Source: an uncultured Collinsella sp. (GTDB lineage: Bacteria; Actinomycetota; Coriobacteriia; Coriobacteriales; Coriobacteriaceae). Taken from it: a DNA stretch of 13,529 bases. Positions 13,482 to 13,529 of this stretch are shown piece after piece. The stretch is from NCBI GenBank assembly GCA_900549555.1, contig UROO01000048.1, positions 1 to 13,529 on the forward strand. Reading direction: 5' to 3'. Made by a program: the position numbers and the translations under genes. Each line of letters begins with the position of its first letter. Position 1 is the first letter of the stretch. The notes under the pieces were generated by a model that had not been told where the DNA came from, made no database searches, and saw nothing but the letters and a program-made list of their open reading frames with translations.

Positions 13482-13529
13482 CTGTCTCTTATACACATCT
13501 GACGCTGCCGACGAACTCTAGGGTGTAGA
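13482..13529 (-). other. Illumina Nextera i5-side adapter (not genomic)
   Basis: Bases 13482-13500 are the reverse complement of the Tn5 mosaic end (CTGTCTCTTATACACATCT), and 13501-13514 that of the rest of the Nextera read-1 adapter. 13515-13522 (ACTCTAGG) occupy the i5 index position and match, from memory, S516 in reverse complement. 13523-13529 (GTGTAGA) start the P5 sequence. Genomic DNA ends at 13481. Confidence 0.98.

Noticed and set aside
12566..13528. Plus-strand frame ending SYTHLTLPTNSRV
   Set aside because: Antisense to the surface-protein gene, and its last residues are encoded by adapter sequence.

Overview
The window is a metagenome- or isolate-derived contig of 13,433 genomic bases (49..13481). 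Illumina Nextera adapter, including both index reads, is assembled onto both ends (1..48 and 13482..13529). High GC, tightly packed actinobacterial-style genes, an ech-type hydrogenase operon and the style of the hypothetical proteins suggest a gut Coriobacteriia, most likely Collinsella. This is an inference from recalled protein styles, not a search.

Left block (49..4579): a three-gene ABC-2 exporter (ATPase, permease, truncated second permease) is read leftward. It is divergent from a NarL-type two-component pair (membrane histidine kinase plus LuxR-class response regulator) read rightward. Gene content and sizes resemble the linearmycin-resistance-type LnrJK/LnrLMN modules of Firmicutes, in which the kinase/regulator pair controls an exporter of membrane-active compounds.

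Middle (4580..5139): a convergent gap with no clear gene. It holds a regular repeat array: four copies of a 24-bp sequence in alternating orientation, starting exactly every 130 bp. This is followed by a 15-bp-stem hairpin beyond the hydrogenase operon.

Hydrogenase block (5140..10781, all leftward): echAB (a natural fusion of the EchA/NuoL-like antiporter and the EchB/NuoH-like subunit), echC, echD, echE and echF, in the canonical ech gene order. Together they encode a membrane-bound, ferredoxin-linked, ion-pumping group 4 [NiFe] hydrogenase. It would couple H2 evolution from reduced ferredoxin, or the reverse, to ion translocation. Peculiarities are the A-B fusion, Ala-rich tails on EchC and EchD, and an EchE that ends immediately after its last nickel-binding motif.

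Right block (10782..13481): a putative ech control region, a terminator, a solitary IS150-OrfA-like double helix-turn-helix gene with its own terminator, a roughly 400-bp gene-free stretch carrying a perfect 22-bp-arm palindrome, a strong terminator, and the C-terminal 569 residues of a large, probably secreted protein cut off by the contig end.
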